From contig CALZFC010000035.1 in assembly GCA_945643635.1 (NCBI GenBank), forward strand, positions 593,501 through 657,500: 64,000 bases of DNA, given 5' to 3'. The stretch comes from Allodiplogaster sudhausi (Eukaryota > Nematoda > Chromadorea > Rhabditida > Diplogasteridae). The translations under genes and the position numbers were made by a program. The notes under the pieces were generated by a model. It made no database searches. It saw nothing but the letters and a program-made list of their open reading frames with translations, and was not told where the DNA came from. Below, piece by piece: positions 1 through 12,862 of the stretch (position 1 is its first letter; every line of letters begins with the position of its first letter).

Positions 1-329
1 ATGATCATTGATATAAAAATGGATGAATCAAGTCCTATCTAGCAATGATATTACTTGATCCATTCATACAAGTATGGCTACTAATAGTATTTCTCGTGTC
101 TTTCTGTTCCCTAAATTGAACTCCAGAATCGATCGGTGGAAAGCAACAAATACATGGCCCGCATGGGGCGGGGGATCATCAGTCTCCCAGGGGAAATCAA
201 CGCGCTTAAAAGGGTTTAGCCGATGCACTCCAAAGCGGATCTTTGCTATTATAGAGTTCCGCCTATTTTTTTGGAAGCATTACGAGGGGAACACGCATGG
301 CTCGGAGAATAAGTTGTAGGTAACAAAGA
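1..329. other. Left-edge sequence, no gene seen
   Basis: Nothing in this stretch resembles a known protein or RNA. Open frames are short and have no convincing splice context. It runs directly into the (GA)n block that begins near 330. Confidence 0.4.
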
Positions 330-609
330 GAAGGAGAGAGAGAGAGAGAGAGAGAGTGGAGTGTGAGAGATTCGGGGAGAACGTGAGAAAGAGAGAGCGA
401 GAGAGAGACAGAGAGAGATTTCTAGACAACGATACGAGGAGTCACACGGTTGGTGTCGATCGAATAAGGACTGGCGGAGAGCGAGGTGTAAGTGATGGCC
501 TTGTGACGTCGGCAGAGCGACCGGAGAGCGAAGTGTCACAATCACTCTTTCTCTCTATCACTCTCTCTTTCTCTCTCTCTGTCTCTCTCACTCGTTCTCT
601 CTCTCTCTT

Positions 610-642
<33 letters not shown>

Positions 643-695
643 TTTCTCTCTCTCTCTCTCCCTTTCTCTTTCGCTTTCTCTCTCCCTTTTCTCTT

Positions 696-740
<45 letters not shown>

Positions 741-1082
741 ATCGCACTCTCTCCCTCACCTCTATCTCTCTCACTCTTTCTAAATATGGCTCAGCATGGC
801 CAAGGAGCGAAGAGCAACTGCCTCCACTACGTAGTTGTCCTCTTCTTCGATCATCGTGCGCCGCCCAAAACCACATTTGTGTTTGTGGCACTGCGCAGAA
901 TGAGAACGATCTCACCTCCTTCTCCCCCGCGCCTCCGGCCTGAACTAGCTTTATTCTTATTTTGGTTCGCTTCTCTCCCAAGCTATCCCTTGTTCTCACT
1001 CTTTTTCTCTGTTGCTCTCTCACTTTTCTATCTGTAGATCTATCAATTTCCATCTGTCTCTCAATCTCTCTTTCATTCTCTC

Positions 1083-1122
<40 letters not shown>

Positions 1123-1214
1123 TGCCGACTTTTACGGCCACACTTAATAACACAATGTGAGCCCATTTGAGATGCCTGTTCGCCGATAGCAGAATGTATA
1201 TGAGAGAGCACTTC

Positions 1215-1251
<37 letters not shown>

Positions 1252-1261
1252 AGTAGAGAGT

Positions 1262-1298
<37 letters not shown>

Positions 1299-1345
1299 AA
1301 AAAGAGAGAGAGAAAGATAAGAAAAAGAGTGCGTCGTATTTAGAG
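330..1345. repeat. (GA)n/(CT)n microsatellite block
   Basis: Long purine runs (about 330-420 and 1218-1330) and pyrimidine runs (about 537-785 and 1075-1122) alternate, with about 100-250 bp of ordinary sequence between them. Apparent ORFs here are RE, LS or SL dipeptide repeats produced by the microsatellite and are not genes. Confidence 0.95.
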
Positions 1346-2029
1346 GCCGCAGGAGTTAAGGGTAGTGATCGGCCTGATCGAACTTCTCCTAAGTCGTTCT
1401 CATGGTGAGCTAGGGAATTTCGCAAGGGCGAGAACATTTACTACCGAACAGGAGTAATCTGTCAGCAAAAGAATCATACACATACATACATATATATGTA
1501 CATACACCAACGCAAAAACTAACATCATGCTCTTAACGTATTCCTTCCTCTAAGAGTCCAACGATTCACTATTTTGATTACCAATCGAGGAGAGAGAGAG
1601 AGAGAGAGAATGAGAGAGAGAAAGAAGGGAGAGTGAAGTAAAGAATTCTACAATGCCACAATGATTCGAACGACACATTTACCCATCAGTAAATGTCATT
1701 AAAAAAGATCTCCTTCTTCAAGAGATGATCCGTTTGCTTGGACAGGGCTGCAATGTTGCAGGCAGTTCAATGAGAGAGAGAAAAAAAACAGTTAAATGGG
1801 AATTGTACATACATATGTATGTATGTATCTTCTGAGACAGCATCAGGGATACTGGACATATTTGAGCATTTTATCAATTAGCTTGCACGTAGGATGCAAC
1901 TGCGCTTGCTAACTTCAGACCTCTAAAGAAAGCATGGAAGTCTGGGAAGCTTAATAGTGAAATGCTAAAATGTCTCCTGGAAAGGTGGAATCTTGTTGAA
2001 GATTTTTAAGCACCTCCAATGTCATCGTA
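1346..2029. other. Intergenic, no gene seen
   Basis: AT-balanced sequence with a short (GA)n tract at about 1588-1630 and ATGTACAT-type simple repeats near 1480-1505 and 1805-1830. No exon or RNA gene is recognisable. Confidence 0.5.
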
Positions 2030-2129
2030 TCTTCATATCTCTTGAGTATTTGTAGCAGTTCGCCGTCCCTCCTTCTTTCACAACGAGCACCTTCTTCAAT
2101 CTGGTTCACTATCGGTCTCCTCGTATCAC

Positions 2130-2174
<45 letters not shown>

Positions 2175-2375
2175 GAGAGAGACGGGAGAGAAAGAGAGAT
2201 AGAGAGGATAGATAGAGAGATAGAGAGAGAGGAGAGAGACGGGAGAGAAAGAGAGATAGAGAGGATAGATAGAGAGGTAGAGAGAGAGGGAGAGAGAGAG
2301 AAAGTAAGAGAAAGAGGAAAGAAAGAGAGAAAGAAAGAGAGGAGAGAGAGATTGCGAGGAGAGGAGAGTGACGTT

Positions 2376-2419
<44 letters not shown>

Positions 2420-3010
2420 GATAGAGAGAGAAAGAAAGAGAGGAAAGAGAGAGAGATAGCGAGGAGAGGAGAGAGACGGGAGAGAAAGAGAGAGAGAGAG
2501 AGACTGTAGATAGAGAGAGAGAGATAGAGAGAGAGAGAGCGAGAGAGAAAGGAAAGAGAGATAGAGCGCAAAAACTCCAGGCGTGTGTATGTGTAAATGT
2601 GTCTACCAGGAGTGATGATGATGTTATTGAAAACATACTATGTATGTACATATGTAAGTATGTAGTTTCTTGCTCACGTCTATCTTGTTATCGTTTTTAA
2701 TCTCATTTTCCCCTCCTTTCTTTCTTCTTTTTTTTAGACAATCGGCCGTAGAATGTGTTTTCTTACAAAACTTACCTTTCTCAAATACATAATATTGCTG
2801 CTTTTGTTAGTTTTGGGAATAGTTTAAAAAAAAAGTTTATTACTCAGAAAGAAACCAAACCAACAATAAATATAGGGGAAATATACTCGACCGCAATACA
2901 CACTAACTAGCCAACTGGCTATCCCATCCTAACTAAACAGTGAGGCAAGAGGGGTGAATGGCCGTAATATCTATACCTGATGGAAATCACATAACCAGTC
3001 GCAAAATTTT
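2030..3010. repeat. Dispersed repeat R1, copy 1 (with 440-bp GA expansion)
   Basis: Segments of this stretch recur elsewhere in the window. The phrase GTATTTGTAGCAGTTCGCCG near 2043 recurs near 21840. The AAAACTTACCTTT region near 2768-2800 recurs at about 17327, 22157 and 40704. The stretch from 2880 to 3000 (CTCGACCGCAA through GTGAATGGCCGTAA) recurs at 17440-17560. A GA tract at 2130-2570 expands the middle of this copy. No coding role is evident. Confidence 0.8.
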
Positions 3011-3016
3011 TAAAGA

Positions 3017-3088
3017 CTAAATACGTGAAAAAGCAAGATAATCTGGTTTCTATAGATTATCTTGCTTTTTCACGTTTGCCGTATTTAG
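3017..3088. repeat. Short perfect hairpin (inverted repeat)
   Basis: A stem of about 25 bp, ACGTGAAAAAGCAAGATAAT paired with its complement, has a loop of only about 10 bases and is flanked by a second short pairing (CTAAATA with TATTTAG). It lies between the R1 copy and the first UGT remnant. It may be a MITE relic or simple palindrome; nothing shows that it is a terminator. Confidence 0.75.
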
Positions 3089-3110
3089 TGTTTAAAAGTA
3101 GACAATATTC

Positions 3111-3296
3111 TTGAGGTATTACATCGTGGTACGGAGAGCGAATGAGTTTCCTCCTGCAGCGTGTCGAGAACGTCGTGCAGATCTTGATCACTTACTTCTT
3201 CGCATTCACATTCGTCGGTCCATACGATGCAGTCTTCCCCAGTTCCATTACCCGGGAATGGCAACTATGCCTGTGAGCGGAAAGGATTGCAGAAAG

Positions 3297-3364
<68 letters not shown>

Positions 3365-4624
3365 GGAAGGAGAACTGGGTGGAACTGTTATATAATCCAC
3401 AAATCGTCCTAAGGATATCTTAGCGGAGACCTCGCTGGTATTCATCAACTCGGAGCCACTCATCCGACGACGCATAAGATAGATAGTTGAGATTGGAGGG
3501 ATCACCGTCTCCGGAGAGAACAAGCCACTCAATCAGGCAAGACGTTTCTTTGACCCGTCCATATTAACAATCACAGTGGAAGCGCATCGTTCAGTATGCC
3601 AAACATTTTTTTATTATTATTTGAGACTTGGGACGCGATAATGAAATGCTCGGCCGCAAACGGCGCTTGTCTCTTTTGGATCGGTCGCCCTGAGTCACCG
3701 GATGCCCCCGAGTACAAGGAAACCATTCTTCAATACTTTCCGCAAATTCCCGAATGTCACTTTCATTTGGAAGTATGAGAAGCCAGAAGATGGCATTGCA
3801 AGGGGAATTGATAACATTGTGCCGGTCACATGGACACTGCAAAATGATATTTTGTGTCACTAACGTTATTTTTGGTCCTCTTTTGCGGAATTGAGTGTAC
3901 TTGGCCGTATTTTGCCTTAGATGACCGGCGCCTCTCGCTCTTCATATGTAACACACGGAGGTCAAGGGAGCATGACTGAGGTGAGAATGACTTACTCCAC
4001 TCAAAAGGGGCATACCCAGAGTGAACGAATCTGCAGGCGACGACTGCCGGAGTTGCGCTGCTCGTGATTCCTGTGGCCATTGATCAAATGAAGAATGCGC
4101 AGCTCATCAAGAGACTCGGCTCAGGAGTCACGCTCAGCAAGACAGATCTTGCTAAGCCAGACTTGCTGGAGCAGGCACTCACTCAAGTTCTCGGGGACTC
4201 AATGTTAGATGGATATAATATGGAAGGGGTTTTCTCTAAAATCAACAAATTCTCTCTCTCTATCTGTTTTTCTCTCTGTCACTCTTTCTCTCCTTCTTTT
4301 CCTTCATAACAAACCAATAAGATGTTTCCTTCATCCATCTGCAAGGCACTGATAAACACTGGCTGAAGGTATACCGAGAGTGCCCGCCAAACTGCCGAGA
4401 TGATAGCGAACCGTCCGTTAGCAGTGCGAGATATCTTCGTGAGGAACATGGAGTTGCTGGCCCGCTACGGCCCGCTCCGGATGCTGAACCACGAGGGAGT
4501 CAACCAGTCATTCATGCAGTACTATCTCATTGATATCTTCGCTGCCATTGCATTTGCAGTCACTGCTTTCCTCCATGTAACATTCTTTATCCTTCGTGCT
4601 CTTCTCAGGTTTGCCTTCAGATAG
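3111..4624 (+). pseudogene. UDP-glucuronosyltransferase remnant, 5'-truncated (UGT copy 1)
   Basis: UGTs transfer glucuronic acid or glucose from UDP-sugars to lipophilic substrates in the ER lumen. Blocks homologous to the downstream copy appear in order. About 3117-3250 reads YGERMSFLL and PYDAVFP. About 3418-3535 reads SLVFINSEPL and EIGGITVSG. About 3745-3855 reads FPNVTFIWKYEK and NIVPVTW. About 4034-4205 reads IPVAIDQMKNAQLIKRLGSG. The C-terminal exon at about 4390-4624 ends in a hydrophobic membrane anchor plus basic tail. The lesions are: no N-terminal exons; a frameshift in the first block near 3235; a GA tract beside it; a TAG with a short deletion at about 3478-3481; a frameshift near 3700; and a 1-base insertion in the donor-binding loop near 3950. 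The tail is better preserved than in copy 2. It is confidently a UGT relic, and transcription is unlikely. Confidence 0.85.
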
Positions 4625-5812
4625 TCAAGAGGAAAGTCAAAGAAGGATTAAGTGAACTAGAACTGGTTGTATGCTTCTAACCTTTAGTAGGTGTTCCATA
4701 CATATGTATCTTGCACCTTTAGAGAGTAGAATCTTACACTCGTTTTAAATTATTTCACATATATAAATCACAGACGTTCCGTTTATTGTTGACTAGACAC
4801 GCTCGTGTATTTGTTGAAATCATTGGAATAAAGCATGACCGCTTTCTTCACATTCTTTTGGCTTCGTTATCAGTTGGATATGCCAGGGAACCAAACCAAG
4901 TGTGCACTTTAACCATTTTGTGAAGGTGGGGCCGGTCGGGGAGGGCGGGTGCAGAAAAACTTGAAACTGTTAAAAATAATACTCTCATATGTCTTCGATT
5001 TAAAGATGAAAATAGCAGAACGTTGGAAAGTCTTCTTCTTCTTCGACTAGTGATTTCCGTAAGCAGAATGTGCAGCTAGACACCGACAAATCAGATCTAT
5101 ATTTGGTCACGAGGGCATGGAGTCTTCTTTTGCGCTTGTCAGACGCAACCCGACTTCTTTACTCCAGATGAACTTTGTTAGAAATCACACCTTATAAGTC
5201 AGATTACGCAATGATTTACGTCTTTCGATTGGTATTTTACTCTCTGGCAGATATGTGTTTTGTGCCAGTTTCCTCTCGGCAACACTCGTGCATTGGATTG
5301 GCATCGGAGGATCACTAGCGATAAGAAGAATATTGAACATTTCAGCGTCAGCCGCGCAGATGTTTCACTCTCTGATTCTCTTTGTCTGCTTTGTGCTACT
5401 CCTATCGAGGTGGCAGAGAACGAGAGAACAGCGGGGAGGGTTCTTATTTGGAGTGTGCCACTGATAAGACCTCACATAATCTATGAATGTAAAGGTGAGG
5501 AGGTTTGAGAAGCCGTCCTTCTCAGGAAGTACGCTGCGTCGGGGGGCCCATATTTTTTATTTTATTAAAATTTATGGTGTTTGTTTATTTATTTATTTGA
5601 ACATTGCATTAGAGACGGATATGTTCCCTCATTCATCATCGTCTTACTCTTATCAGCGCAAAAAACCATCGTTCAATCTTATCATCGTGCCACAGAATAC
5701 TGATTTTAATTTAAAATTGCCAAGCCAGAATTGAACAGTAGGGAATTCATGCTAATTTCCCGATCAGCTAGCAATGCCTTGTCAGTACAACTTTATATCC
5801 GCTGCTTGAGGG
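4625..5812. other. Intergenic between UGT copies
   Basis: A hydrophobic open stretch at 5255-5464 (+) encodes two possible membrane segments, but it has no recognisable homology and no neighbouring exons that fit it. I see no other gene. The 3' end of copy 1 and the promoter of copy 2 should lie here, but no specific signal can be assigned. Confidence 0.4.
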
Positions 5813-7549
5813 ATGCGACTGTTTCTGCTGTCATCTCTGCTCTTCTCTCTTTTCTCTCTGGATGGCTACAAATTCCTTGCGTACATGCCCATGTTCGGCA
5901 AGAGTCACATAACCTTTATGAGCAAAATCACCCACGTCCTTATCGATGCAGGTCATGAAGTGGAAAGGGCGAAAAACCACTTAAAGAAAGGCGAACACCG
6001 AAAAATTATGTGATACTTGAAATTACCGCTGCCCTTTGCACTCTCATTCGCGCGTGCTATTTTCACGACGCAGCGGGTTTGGCCGACCTGCGAAATAGCA
6101 CGCGTGAGAATGAGAGTGAGGAATCACAGGGCAGACGCGGCAATTCGAACTATTAAATATTTTTCGGTGATCGCCCTCCTTTAACTTCTTTTAATTTCAC
6201 AATGAAGAGTGAGATCATGAATGTATGTATGTACATAGGTGGTGCTCTCTCCTCTCCTCCAAGAGAGCATGGGCCGGCCGGGGAAGCTGCTACCCAAAGG
6301 AGTGCGAATCATCGAGATCCCGCAATGCGAGATCTCTCGCCAGGCAGACGCGGAGTGGTTCCGCGAGGGCGGAACTGTCACCAACTTTTGGAAGTCCAGC
6401 GGTTTCTTCGATCTCATGAACGTCCGTCATTTATTTTGCCGAAATACAGAACTCAATGGCTGCAATGAGTTCCCTTCAATTTACATTCGTTTCAGACGTT
6501 CTGGTCAATGATCAATTCATGGGTTGGGCAATGCAAAGGTTGGTCACTTTAATTTAAAAAAAAAATTTTTAATGACTTTTACCAATAAGATAATTCAGTG
6601 ACGCTGGATACTCCTGGTCTGATCGAGCAGCTCAAGGCAGAGAAGTTTGACGCCGCGTACACGGAAGTGATGGATATGTGCAGCTTAGGTGAGGCAATCT
6701 TTGTTCATCTCCTCATGCAACAACAACTGTTATGCAACGGAGAAATGTGCTATTCCACAACATAAGAGAATTACATGCTTCGTATGTATTTTAGGGCTCT
6801 TCCACGTGCTTGAAATTGAAAAGATCGCAATCACTCAGTCACTCTCCTTTATTATGAAAGGATTCCCATTTACTGGAGCACCCGATGCTCCGAGTTACGT
6901 CCCAGGCAAGGCTTAATATTTAAATTAGAATAATTAATGGTCACCTTCCCAAGGCATGATGGTGGATTACGGAGAGAAGATGAACTTTGTCGAGCGCTTC
7001 TGGAATACATTTCCGCATTTCACAACTCCGATTTTCCAGGTTATCCTTTTTTTGCAATTTCTCGTTCGAATTTCTCTGAAATTCAAATCGATTTAAAAAT
7101 CGAAATGGCATGCAAGGAAATTGTGATTTAAAAAATATTAAAAACCACTACTGTGAAAGGGTGAAATAAGCTATGCAGAAGCAAATGATCGCTCCATATC
7201 AAGCCGTATTCGACGAACGATTCAAGAACTTTCCGGCACTTGCAGTCAGTTTTTTTTAAACAAATGCATAGGTCCACTTCGATATACACGATAGCCTTCC
7301 CTGATCCAGACAATCCTTCCGAACATCTCGCTGGTGTTCCTTAACTCGGAACCTCTCATCGATTTCCCTCGACCGACATCGCATAAGATTGTCGAGATTG
7401 GAGGCATCTCCGTTTCCGGTGGGCATAAGCCACTGGATAAGGTATTGCAGTACTGCACATGATTTAGTTCTTTTATCGACACAGCTAAAAGAGAAACAAA
7501 AATTATTTCAATTATAAATGGTTGACTTTAATCACATATATATACACAC

Positions 7550-7627
<78 letters not shown>

Positions 7628-8834
7628 GTATATATATGTTTGAGATGAGTAGACAAGTACATATGTATGTAGCTTTTTAGGATTAGGATGAGTTGTTCAC
7701 CCGACGTCCGCAGACCGTTCTGCTCTCCTTCGGAACAGTCGCACTCGCCCATCTCATGCCCGAGGAGTACAAGCAGACGATTCGAGAGACTTTCCGCAAG
7801 TTTCCAAATGTGACTTTTGTGTGGAAGTACGAGAAAGCCGAGCACGACATCGGGCGCGGCATCGACAACATCGTCCCGGTCACTTGGGTGCCGCAGAACG
7901 ACTTCCTCTGTACGGCCCTTGGTTCATTCTTCTTCTTCTCTCATCCAATCGACTTGACAATTACTACATTTTTCTTCCCAGATGATCGTCGTCTCTCGTG
8001 CTTCATTACACACGGAGGACAAGGCAGCACTACAGAGGCATGTTTGTACTTCCATACATACATACACATGTAGTAAGTGTATGTACCAATGTAAAATGAA
8101 TATAGATAGTAATTATATGTACCTACATATAGTATACATATTTCTGAAAACGTCCGAAGAAAGAAGAGAATGAAATGCAAGAATGGCAGGCGACGACTGC
8201 CGGTGTGCCCCTCGTCGTGATTCCCGTGGCTGCTGACCAGCAGAGGAATGATCAGCTCATCAAGAGACTAGGCTCCGGGGTCGTGCTGCAGAAGACAGAT
8301 CTAGGCGAGGGAGAGAAGCTCGAGAACGCACTAAGAGAGGTCCTCGGAAATCCGAGGTCAGCCACATTACATTTTGCGATGGGATATCTCAACTAGCAAA
8401 GGCAAGAGAATGCCCTTGCACTTTCGCTCGTAGCATTCTTAAAATCGTTTTTTTTTCTTCTTCTTTATTACAGCTACACCGAGCGTGCCCGCCAAACTGC
8501 CGAGATGATAGCGAACCGTCCGTTCGCAGTGCGAGATATCTTCGTGAGGAACATGGAGTTGCTGGCCCGCTACGGCCCGCTCCGGATGCTGAACCACGAG
8601 GGAGTCAAGCAGTCCTTTATCCAATACTATCTCATTGACATCTTCGCTGCCATTGCATTTGCAATCACTTGTAACATTCTTTATCCTTCGTGCTCTTCTC
8701 AGGGTTGCCTTCAGATGGTCAAGTGGAAAGTCAAAAAAGGATTAGGTGAAATATTGCAGGGAAGAGTATATGCGGGTACATTTTTAAGAGAAAAAATTCT
8801 GAATCACGTAATGTTTTTTCCTAGCGACGATTGA
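5813..8834 (+). CDS. UDP-glucuronosyltransferase, 12 exons (UGT copy 2)
   Basis: ER-membrane UGT for detoxification. Exons whose phases all agree: 5813-5959, 6239-6421, 6496-6538, 6599-6688, 6795-6905, 6954-7039, 7179-7244, 7295-7441, 7687-7909, 7982-8037, 8190-8356, 8474-8834 (about 559 aa; the family is usually about 520-530). The start ATG opens a signal peptide (MRLFLLSSLLFSLFSL). The C-terminal half has the nucleotide-sugar site: PQTVLLSFGTVA, VTWVPQND, FITHGGQGSTTE and the following IPVAADQQRND. Two introns use GC donors (6906 and 8038); intron 1 carries a MITE and intron 8 a (TA)n tract. Oddity: relative to copy 1, 11 bases are missing in the tail near 8669, which shifts the frame inside the membrane anchor and replaces it with a longer polar end. 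It may therefore be soluble/lumenal or a young pseudogene. Confidence 0.85.
5981..6184. mobile_element. MITE with terminal inverted repeats in UGT intron 1
   Basis: The ends TTAAAGAAAGGCGAACACCG and its imperfect complement CGGTGATCGCCCTCCTTTAA bound a 204-bp unit. An inner palindrome (CACTCTCATTCGCGCGTGCT with its complement, 6039-6117) forms most of the body. It has no coding capacity. The TTAA at both ends suggests a TTAA- or TA-targeting DNA transposon, but the superfamily is not determined. Confidence 0.8.
7537..7640. repeat. (TA)n microsatellite in a UGT intron
   Basis: Nearly pure TA with occasional CA/TG dinucleotides between exons ending at 7441 and starting at 7687. Confidence 0.95.
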
Positions 8835-9836
8835 AGATCGTAAAAGTGTAAAAGTAGATTGAAGATCAAACGGAGAAATGTTTCGAGAGTCTTGAATGAT
8901 CAGTATGCCAACTAAAAAAAACTTTCGTTTTTGCGTTTTCGAGAGATTTGTGTTGTGGCATGTGTGTAAAAAAAGTACATGTACTAATAAGCAGCTTATT
9001 TTTTTGAGCAGCTTTATTTTGAGCAGCTTTGAGCAGCGTTCAAATGTGTTCAAATATCAAAAATACATGTACTAACATGCGCATTAATCATTTTGGAAAA
9101 TGAGCATGAAAGTACCAGGATATCTACCGTGATCTGATGCGAGGCGATGGGAGAGAGCGCTGGCCTGGAGCTGTCGCTGCTTAAGTGATTCGTTAATGAT
9201 ACAGCATAAACGAAGAATACACCTAAAATTCAAGCCGATCTCGTGGGTGGTTCTTCCTCTGCTGCACTCTTTTCTTCCCAGCAGGTGCGCTTGAGCGCCA
9301 GTCTTAGAAGCGCCCTCTCCATCATCTCCAAGGTTCTCAATCAGCTCCGACGCATGAAGAACGCTCTGATGGTGAGAGGCAATCCCTCGAATCAGCCCCC
9401 GAGCTGCCCCGCTTCCTTCCTGACCCAACATGCTCTTCATTTCCTAATAGACTTGTCAACCTAAAGAAAGGAGGAAAGTCCTGTCATTAAGAAGAGGGAA
9501 TCAGAGAAGAGCGAAGAGAGTCTAATCTTTTTTTTTCTTCTGGATCCTTCATAACCAACTATAGTAGCATCTCTCATTCCAACGTACGTAAGCGTTCACA
9601 CATTATTCAATAGCCAAAGCCTCATTTATTTAGGAAAACAAAAACGCTTATAAACAAAACACAAGGGAAGAACGTGAAGTGTCTGACATGATGAATGATG
9701 TAAAGCACTAAAAAGAATCCGAAGTGATGCTTTTGAGGAAGAACATTTGTTTTAGCAATAAAAATTGAGATCTGAAAATTTCTCAATAAAATGATAATCG
9801 CACTGAATACTTAACAGAGTAGACAGACTAGAAGTT
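8835..9836. other. Intergenic; one exon-like segment, unassigned
   Basis: At about 9287-9371 on + an AG/GT-bounded stretch (CCCAGCAG upstream, GTGAGAGG downstream) encodes a basic helix-like peptide with RSALSIISKVLNQLRRMKN. No partner exons were found and the opposite strand is also open, so it is reported only as a candidate. The rest is AT-rich with no recognised gene. Confidence 0.3.
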
Positions 9837-12528
9837 TTACGAAGGTGCCATAAAGTGGCTGCCATTAACAAGCGACTCCTCAATCCCGGTGTCGCTCCAG
9901 TCATCAGCAACCTCTTCATCTTCTTCCACCTCTCTCTCCACTTCCTTCTCATCGTCCATCACCACATTCTTATCTAGCCCCAATTCTTGACGAGTGCATT
10001 CTCCAAGCACCTTTTCAACAAATTGATTTTTTTTGTGTAAAGGTTTTTTTTTAATATCATAAATCAAACATTTAATTTCTATTTGAACCAACGAAATGAA
10101 AATGAGACAAATGACAAATTTTCACCCTTGAAAGAGGAGTAACAGGCGAAAGAAGGCACCGCCATAAGAATCGCTATGAATCGAGAAGGCTAAAGAATCA
10201 TAGTCAGAACGTTGAACCTAATGGTCAGACAGAAACGGGGTTTTCATCTTTTTTAAACTTTATTTCCTGTTGAATGAAATTTTAGAAAACATAATTCGAA
10301 ACTAAGTACTAACTCGTTAATGGCCGGTGCTGGCTGGCTTGCGGCAGCCACCATCAACGTGTTGTGAAGGGTCGACAGACGGGTGGTCCGCTTCGTTTGC
10401 CTAGATTACGAAGAAGTTATGGTGCCTCCAATTATTTACCTTGTTAGTTCTGTTTTATCTACTTGTGTTTCCAAACCTTGTGACTTTTTCTAAATCAAAT
10501 TCATCATTCGGAGGGTTAGTAGGCGAATTTACGACAATCCATGTGACAAGAGTGAGGAGAATGAATGAAGTCTAATATATTCTCACAACGCGGCACCAGC
10601 TGAGGATGCGGCGGAAGCCGGAACGACAGCATATCTCCGCTGCATGGCGTGAAGCGTAGGAAGCATAGGGCGTCTCGCGCGCCACCACTCCTGCGGGCAG
10701 GAGAGCGCACGAGGGCGCGACCTCGCGCACTGAGCACGGTACACGACAGCTCGATCTGGAATTGAGGAGAGAGAAATATCCACCTGGCTCGTGGGCGCTA
10801 CTGTATGTAGCATCTCATCTCACTCTCACAATAGCCTTTGTGAACATAACCAATAAATAGTGAATTTAAAAAGCAACATGTACGTTTCATGTAGATATGA
10901 AGGCATCACAAAAAAGGACAACTGTGACATATGAAAGCGACCCTAAGAGGCGACTCCGTTGATGTTGACAGATCGCTGGTCTTGTCAGTGAATAGAATAT
11001 CCCAAATGGAGGAGGACGCAGAAGATGAACAAGAAAAAGAAATCGGAAGTTCACTGTGGCCTGCGACGAAGCCATCGTCGTCCACTTCCTGCTTCACAAT
11101 CGCCTCGCCAGACGACCTCTTCACCTTCTTCTCTCCTTAAAAAGAATTGAACCAGGCTGTCTTCTCGGAACATTTTAATGCACATAACTGTTACACTAAA
11201 CAAGCGAATTTTCAAACTAGTTTGAAGAAATTAATGAAATTTTTTCCATAATTATCCAGAATTCCGACCAACAAACTCGCAGAATTCCTCAAGAATGTAT
11301 TCCCACTCCTTGGCAGGCAGCACAAGCTCACGGAAAGCAAAGCGAGGGTCGAGGAGAAGAGAACGTCGAAGGAATGGACAGGCCAGAAGTTTAGCAGCAA
11401 CCGCCTCCTGACGAGGCGAGACGAACGAGTACAGACAGCTTGTCCCCTCAGTAGCAGAAGCCAATCTGAAACAGAGTTTTGAAGCTTCCGGGATAGAAAA
11501 AGAGAATGTTTCGCAGTCCCATATTTTATTTTTAATGATTCCAAAGAATACTGATGACATTTACCTGTCGAAAGCTTGCTGAGCAACCATATGTGCCGAA
11601 AGAACTGTCGAAGCTTGAGCACGGCTGTCACAAAGCTGGAATTGTTCTCAGGTAACTATGAATCTATTCAAATTAAGAAAGTCGAAAAGATTCAAAACAA
11701 ATGCTAAATGCTTTTACTGTAAGTAAGATCTTTCATGGAAAAGGCAAAATTGCGTGTTGAGTGAAAAGAGAATAAATGAACGTTTTCCCGAACCGATCGA
11801 ACGAGTTCATCAAAGGGTGCGAGAAGAGTGGGAGCGGCGCGACGCAACTGGGGATCATCTTCGATGAGAGGGACGAGACCCGACGGCTGCTGACTCAGCA
11901 GACTCGTCCCGCACTCGCATCTCAAGGACACTCACTTCTACTTCTCTGCTTCCAAGGCAAACATACAGTCCCGCTCAACATTGTTGGGTCCGGTATTAAT
12001 AGTATTAATAGTATTAATATAAATAATACAAAATGGAATAGCGCGCTGAATACGCATTTTCGTGCCATTTCGAGTAGGAGTTTAACTATTTCGACCATGG
12101 AGATTACGGCTGTGAAGACCGTTTTCAAAAATATGCTGAAATGGCAGAGATCTCATAATATTGCATTTAATTTGGCCGTGTATGGGTTCCAAACGGGCTG
12201 GCTTCAACTCCTAGACTACAAAGTGCAAAATAAAGTGAAATTTTCAGAGCACTTCTTACGTTTTTTGAGTTTCTTGTTTTATTTCGTTTGAGTTTCTCAT
12301 TTTGTTTATGTATAAACGACGAAAAAAAAGCAAAAAAAAATTTTCGTGCTTGCAAAAATCTGTTCTCAAAAGGGTATCGAACCGAGACCTCAAGATTGCC
12401 GGTCAAAGACTTACCAATACTCTACAGACGGTACGAAGCGATCTGCTGATACCTTTCTTTGGACAGCGTCGATTGCCTCACAAAGGAAACGTCGATTCTG
12501 AACACTCTCTGTTTCATACTTTAGTGGG

Positions 12529-12573
<45 letters not shown>

Positions 12574-12824
12574 GAAAGAGGCGTAAGAAGGTGCAGCGTC
12601 GACTACATCTACTCTGCGTTTCAATCTGAAGCTACGGTATGACGTTAGACGAACGATTTTTTTCTTCTCATTGTCAGCTAACAGCACCTACACCTTCTTT
12701 CACCTCTCTCTTTCGCCCTCTCTCTATCTCTTTCTCTCTCTCGCTCTCTATTTCTCGCTCCACGGGTCTCTCTTTCTCTTTCTCCCTCTCTCCCTCTTTC
12801 TCGTTCTCTCGCATTCCCTCCTTC

Positions 12825-12862
<38 letters not shown>

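Noticed and set aside
356..943. Long Ser/Leu-rich open frames
   Set aside because: They are translations of (CT)n/(GA)n microsatellite; the same applies to 2109-2651, 12639-12910, 24027-24521, 26519-27028, 45591-46163 and 63286-63612.
4925..5510. Additional UGT exons between the two UGT copies
   Set aside because: No UGT landmark was found in any frame; a hydrophobic ORF at 5255-5464 has no matching residues.
11776..12291. Possible protein gene in FB-A (repeated on the other strand at 13098-13460)
   Set aside because: Both frames are the same foldback arm read from each side; there is no domain, and open frames in both arms follow from the inverted repeat.
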